Part shown: in pieces, positions 61,054 through 64,000 of the stretch
Layout of the letters: each line of letters begins with the position of its first letter
Position numbering within the stretch: position 1 is the stretch's first letter
Source: Streptomyces rapamycinicus NRRL 5491
Lineage (GTDB): Bacteria; Actinomycetota; Actinomycetes; Streptomycetales; Streptomycetaceae
Reading direction: 5' to 3'
DNA: 64,000 bases
Assembly: GCF_024298965.1 (NCBI RefSeq)
Contig: NZ_CP085193.1
Coordinates: 6,076,001 to 6,140,000, forward strand
Program-made: the position numbers and the translations under genes
The notes under the pieces: model-generated
The model's database searches: none
Told to the model about the DNA's origin: nothing
What the model saw: the letters and a program-made list of their open reading frames with translations, nothing else

Positions 61054-61599
61054 TCAGCCGAGGTCGTCCGCGAGCAGGGCCAGCACGCCCTCGATGTTGG
61101 CGTCGAGATAGGCCCGCAGCGAGGGCGGCACCACCTCGACCGAGGCGATCCCCTCGCGGGTGAACGGGACGCTCACCACGTCGTACTCACCGCACGGCTC
61201 GTCCACCTCCGGGCCGTGCCGCCGGGTGAGGTCCATCGAGGCGAGTCTGCAGACGAAGAAGTGCTGCACCTTCACACCGGCCGCGCCCACACCCCCAGCA
61301 CCCCCAGCGCCCTCCGCGCCGCTAGCGCCCTCCGCGCTCTCATCGGGATGCGGGACGGTGTCGACGAAGGCGGGCACCACGTCCGTCACCTTCGCGCCCA
61401 GCTCCTCGTCCACCTCGCGGTACAGGGCCTCGACGACGCTCGCGTCCTCGGGCTCCATTCCGCCGCCCGGAGTGATCCAGTACGGCGGCTGGCCGGGCTT
61501 GGTCCGCTTGATCAGGATCATGCGGGGCGCGGTGTCGCCCTCGAGGAGAATGGCACGGGCGGTGCGCTTGACCACGGGTCGTTCGGTCATGCAGGACAT
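61054..61599 (-). CDS. NUDIX hydrolase
   Basis: 181-aa NUDIX-family protein. The Nudix helix is seen as GGGMEPEDASVVEALYREVD followed by EELGA: the REVDEELG core with the metal-binding glutamates is intact, but the first Glu of the box is Ala. An insert of about 20 Gly/Ala-rich residues (near 97-117) lies before VQHFFVCRL. The ATG at 61599 is chosen for AAGGG upstream; 61590 and 61608 are alternatives. The substrate is unknown. Confidence 0.83.
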   Translation of the reverse strand: MSCMTERPVVKRTARAILLEGDTAPRMILIKRTKPGQPPYWITPGGGMEPEDASVVEALYREVDEELGAKVTDVVPAFVDTVPHPDESAEGASGAEGAGGAGGVGAAGVKVQHFFVCRLASMDLTRRHGPEVDEPCGEYDVVSVPFTREGIASVEVVPPSLRAYLDANIEGVLALLADDLG

Positions 61600-61632
61600 C
61601 TGCCGCACCCTTGGTCCCGCGAAACCACTTAC

Positions 61633-62529
61633 TCACCAATCGACAGCCGCGCGCAACAGCCACTCGTGCGCCCGCGCGATATGCGGCAGCGCGAGCGCCC
61701 CCGTGCGCACCACCAGGAAATAGGTGCGCAGCGGCGGCACCGGCGGGTTGAGCAGGGCCACCACCTCCCCGGCGTCCAGCGCGTCCATGCACAGATAGCG
61801 CGGCAGGACGCCGAGCCCGGCGCCCCGCGCGACACAGGCGAGCACCGCGCGCAGATCGGGCGCGATGATCGTGCCAGCGGTGACCGGCCGGGTGTCGAAG
61901 ACGGCCGACCAGTAGCGGCTGACCAGCGGCAGGCTCTCATGCACCTCGACGACGGGCAGCGCCTCCAGCGCCCGTACGCCCTTGACCTGGAGCACCGCTG
62001 GGCCGCCGAGCCTGGCGGCCCAGCGCGGCGCCGCGACCAGCACATGCTCCTCGTCGCACAGCGGCGTGGCGGCCAGCAGCCGCCCCCGTGGCCGGGCGGT
62101 GGTGATGGCCAGGTCGTGATGGCCGGCGCCCAGCCCCTCGAACAGTTCCTCGGCGCTGCCGAAGGCGCAGCGCACCGCCAGCCCCTGGGCGACCAGGGTG
62201 GTCAGCGCGGGCAGGACGCGCAGCGCGGTGAACTCCGGAGGGCCCGCGAGATGCAGGGTGCGCAGCGCCGAGCGGTCGTCCAGCCCCGTCTCGGCGATCT
62301 CCACGAGGGCGTCGAGGTGCGGCGCGGCCTTGTGGGCGAGTTCGTCCCCGACGGTGGTGGGGACGACGCCGCGCGCCGTACGGAGGAACAGAGGGCGGCC
62401 GAGCTGCCGCTCCAGGGTGCGTATCTGGCCGGTGACGGCGGGCTGGGAGAGCCCGAGCAGCCCGGCGGCGCGGGTGAAGGACCCGGCGCGGTGAACCGCG
62501 ACAAAGGTGCGTAAGAGGGCCAGATCCAT
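61633..62529 (-). CDS. LysR-family transcriptional regulator
   Basis: 298-aa LysR regulator. The N-terminal helix-turn-helix reads LLRTFVAVHRAGSFTRAAGL and LGLSQPAVTGQIRTLERQLG, followed by the periplasmic-binding-protein-like effector domain. The ATG at 62529 has GAGGGG upstream. It does not stand divergent to a target; the gene upstream, cystathionine gamma-lyase-like, runs the same way and is cut off by two hairpins. Confidence 0.9.
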   Translation of the reverse strand: MDLALLRTFVAVHRAGSFTRAAGLLGLSQPAVTGQIRTLERQLGRPLFLRTARGVVPTTVGDELAHKAAPHLDALVEIAETGLDDRSALRTLHLAGPPEFTALRVLPALTTLVAQGLAVRCAFGSAEELFEGLGAGHHDLAITTARPRGRLLAATPLCDEEHVLVAAPRWAARLGGPAVLQVKGVRALEALPVVEVHESLPLVSRYWSAVFDTRPVTAGTIIAPDLRAVLACVARGAGLGVLPRYLCMDALDAGEVVALLNPPVPPLRTYFLVVRTGALALPHIARAHEWLLRAAVDW

Positions 62530-62643
62530 GCGGTTCCCCTCGCCTCGTCGCGCCCCGCACGCATGCCAACTATAAATATGCCGATAGGTCCATGTCGCTA
62601 CTGTGATTGGACACTGACGCTGAGTCAACTAGCCTTGTTCGAG

Positions 62644-62704
62644 CGGTTCTCCACGAGGAGAACCGGGGCGTCTCAAGCCACGAGGGGGGAGGCTTGAGAC
62701 GCCC
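62644..62704 (-). terminator. Tandem terminator hairpins after the lyase gene
   Basis: Two adjacent hairpins: 14-bp arms 62666-62679 with 62691-62704 (11-base loop) and 9-bp arms 62644-62652 with 62657-62665 (4-base loop), 23 bp after the lyase stop. Confidence 0.75.
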
Positions 62705-62726
62705 GCACAGGCATACCCGCCCGCTT

Positions 62727-63941
62727 TCAGCCATCCGCCCCGGTGCTCGCCGTGCCCGATGCCGGGGCCGTGCCCGATGCCGGGGCCGTGCCCGATACCG
62801 CGTCCGTGCCGGATGCCGTATCGAGCGCCCGCAGCACATCGGCGATCAGATCGTCCGAGTCCTCCGCGCCCACCGAGAAGCGGATGAAACCCTCGGGCAC
62901 CGCGTCGCCGCCCCACCGTCCGCGCCGTTCCGCCGTGGAGCGCACCCCGCCGAAGCTGGTGGCGTCGTCCACCAGCCGCAACGCCGTCAGAAAGCGCTCC
63001 GCGTGCTCCTTGTCCGGCAGCGTGAAGGAGACCACACAGCCGAAGCGCCCGCCGCGCATCTGCCGGGCCGCCACCCGGTGGGAGGGATCGGTCGGCAGTC
63101 CGGGGTGGCGCAGCCCGGTGATCTCGGGGCGGTCGCGCAGCGTCTCGGCGAGGGCCAGGGCGGTCGCCGCCTGGCGGTCGACGCGCAGTTGGAGGGTGGC
63201 CAGGGAGCGGTGGGCGAGCCATGCCTCCATGGGGCCGGGGATCGCGCCCACCGTCTTGCGCCAGGCCCGCACCTGAGCGGCGAGCTGTGGATCGCGGCAG
63301 GTCACATAGCCGAGCAGCACATCGCCATGGCCGGTGAGCGCCTTGGTGCCGCTCGCCACGGCGAAGTCCGCGCCGAGTTCCAGCGGGCGCTGGCCGAGCG
63401 GGGTGGCGAGGGTGTTGTCGACGGCTGCCAGCGCGCCCCGGGCGTGCGCCGCCTCGGCGAGCCGGCGGATGTCGCAGACGTCCAGTCCGGGATTGGACGG
63501 GGTTTCCAGCCACAGCAGCTTCGTCCGGTCGCCCAGCGCCTCCAGGGCGGCCAGCTGGGCGTCCTCGCCGGTCGGGGCGGTGCGCACGGTGACCCCGTAG
63601 CCCGCCAGCCGCTCGATCAGCGCCGGGAGCAGCTGATAGCCGTCGGACGGCAGGACGGCCGCGTCGCCCTGGCGCAGTTGCGAGAGCAGTACGGCCGAGA
63701 TCGCGCCCATACCGGAGGAGAAGACGACCGTCTCGGCGTCGGTGCCCGGCGACTCCAGCTCGCTGATCGCCCGCTCCAGCAGGGACCAGGTGGGGTTGGC
63801 GTCCCGGCCGTAGGTGTAGGGGCCGACGGCGTCGCCGGGGAGGTGGTAGTGGGCGGCGAAGACCGGGCCCGGCAGCGTCGGCTCGTACGCCTCGGCCTCG
63901 GGCAGTCCGGCCCGTACGGTGCGGGTGCCGTCGCCGGTCAT
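62727..63941 (-). CDS. Cystathionine gamma-lyase-like PLP enzyme
   Basis: 404-aa enzyme of the Cys/Met-metabolism PLP family (cystathionine gamma-synthase/lyase). The PLP lysine is in ASGTKALTGHGD (near 200), with VFSSGMGAISAVLLSQL and WLETPSNPGLDVCDI being family motifs, and SFGGVRSTAERR near the C-terminus. The last 25 residues are SGTAPA-type repeats encoded by short direct DNA repeats, probably disordered. The ATG overlaps the stop of an upstream frame (ATGA). Lyase or synthase activity cannot be told. Confidence 0.88.
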   Translation of the reverse strand: MTGDGTRTVRAGLPEAEAYEPTLPGPVFAAHYHLPGDAVGPYTYGRDANPTWSLLERAISELESPGTDAETVVFSSGMGAISAVLLSQLRQGDAAVLPSDGYQLLPALIERLAGYGVTVRTAPTGEDAQLAALEALGDRTKLLWLETPSNPGLDVCDIRRLAEAAHARGALAAVDNTLATPLGQRPLELGADFAVASGTKALTGHGDVLLGYVTCRDPQLAAQVRAWRKTVGAIPGPMEAWLAHRSLATLQLRVDRQAATALALAETLRDRPEITGLRHPGLPTDPSHRVAARQMRGGRFGCVVSFTLPDKEHAERFLTALRLVDDATSFGGVRSTAERRGRWGGDAVPEGFIRFSVGAEDSDDLIADVLRALDTASGTDAVSGTAPASGTAPASGTASTGADG

Positions 63942-64000
63942 GCGGACTCCTTCCCCGCGCCCGGGCCATCGGCGGCCGACGCGTGCTCGACGGTGGCGCT
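63938..64000 (-). CDS. C-terminal end of an upstream gene (partial)
   Basis: The last 20 codons of an open frame with high third-position G/C end in TGA at 63940-63938, overlapping the ATG of the lyase gene by four bases. The residues are Ala/Gly-rich (ending GAGKESA) and do not identify the protein. Confidence 0.35.
   Translation of the reverse strand, partial: SATVEHASAADGPGAGKESA

Overview
The window is the replication-origin region of a high-GC actinobacterial chromosome, almost certainly Streptomyces or a very close relative. The gene order gyrA-gyrB-dciA-recF-gnd-dnaN-oriC-dnaA / rpmH-rnpA-yidD-yidC-jag-rsmG-parA-parB is the Streptomyces order, the third codon positions are strongly G/C, GTG starts are common, and the DnaA boxes and parS sites are of the Streptomyces type. 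Left of oriC the core genes run leftward and right of it mostly rightward, so both replichores carry their replication genes on the leading strand.

Layout. 1-8355: gyrA (3' end cut by the window), gyrB, dciA, recF, gnd and dnaN, all leftward. 8356-9144: oriC with a dense DnaA-box cluster. 9145-11526: dnaA and its autoregulatory promoter, back to back with the rpmH promoter. 11527-17420: rpmH to parB. 17521-28150: a GNAT gene, the trxB-trxA pair behind a SigR-type promoter, and a leftward cell-envelope/sigma run (DUF6049 protein, MurJ, pseudokinase, SigM-like ECF sigma factor, anti-sigma factor) that matches the sigM-trx locus near mycobacterial oriC. 28331-44061: CCA-adding enzyme, MFS permease, a PadR/inositol-phosphate synthase pair, class A PBP, GT87 enzyme, an alanine-racemase-like protein with FemX, the rpsF-ssb-rpsR-rplI operon and a MATE pump. 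44062-46000: a second DnaA-box cluster, then dnaB.

46001-49581 is a probable acquired patch (XRE regulator, aldo/keto reductase, short-chain dehydrogenase, transposase remnant). 49582-64000 is accessory Streptomyces DNA: methyltransferase, peptide deformylase, MerR plus CPPC thioredoxin, serine hydrolase, secreted SGNH hydrolase behind an octanucleotide repeat, GNAT, MarR, a DUF2269 protein, HAD phosphatase, a flavohaemoglobin-like protein with a long disordered head beside a PPOX protein with a long Pro/Ala tail, NUDIX, LysR and a cystathionine gamma-lyase-like enzyme.

The genes make up replication initiation (DnaA, oriC, DciA, DnaB, DnaN, SSB, RecF, gyrase), segregation (ParA, ParB and eight parS sites, five of them inside coding sequence), membrane-protein insertion (YidD, YidC), wall synthesis (MurJ, PBP, FemX) and thiol redox control (two thioredoxins, TrxB). 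No tRNA, rRNA, CRISPR array or intact insertion sequence was seen. The most interesting points are parS sites read in frame as VSRET or FHVKH, the DnaA-box cluster upstream of dnaB, the globin-reductase/PPOX pair with repetitive disordered regions, the acquired patch after dnaB, and the 8-bp-period repeat.
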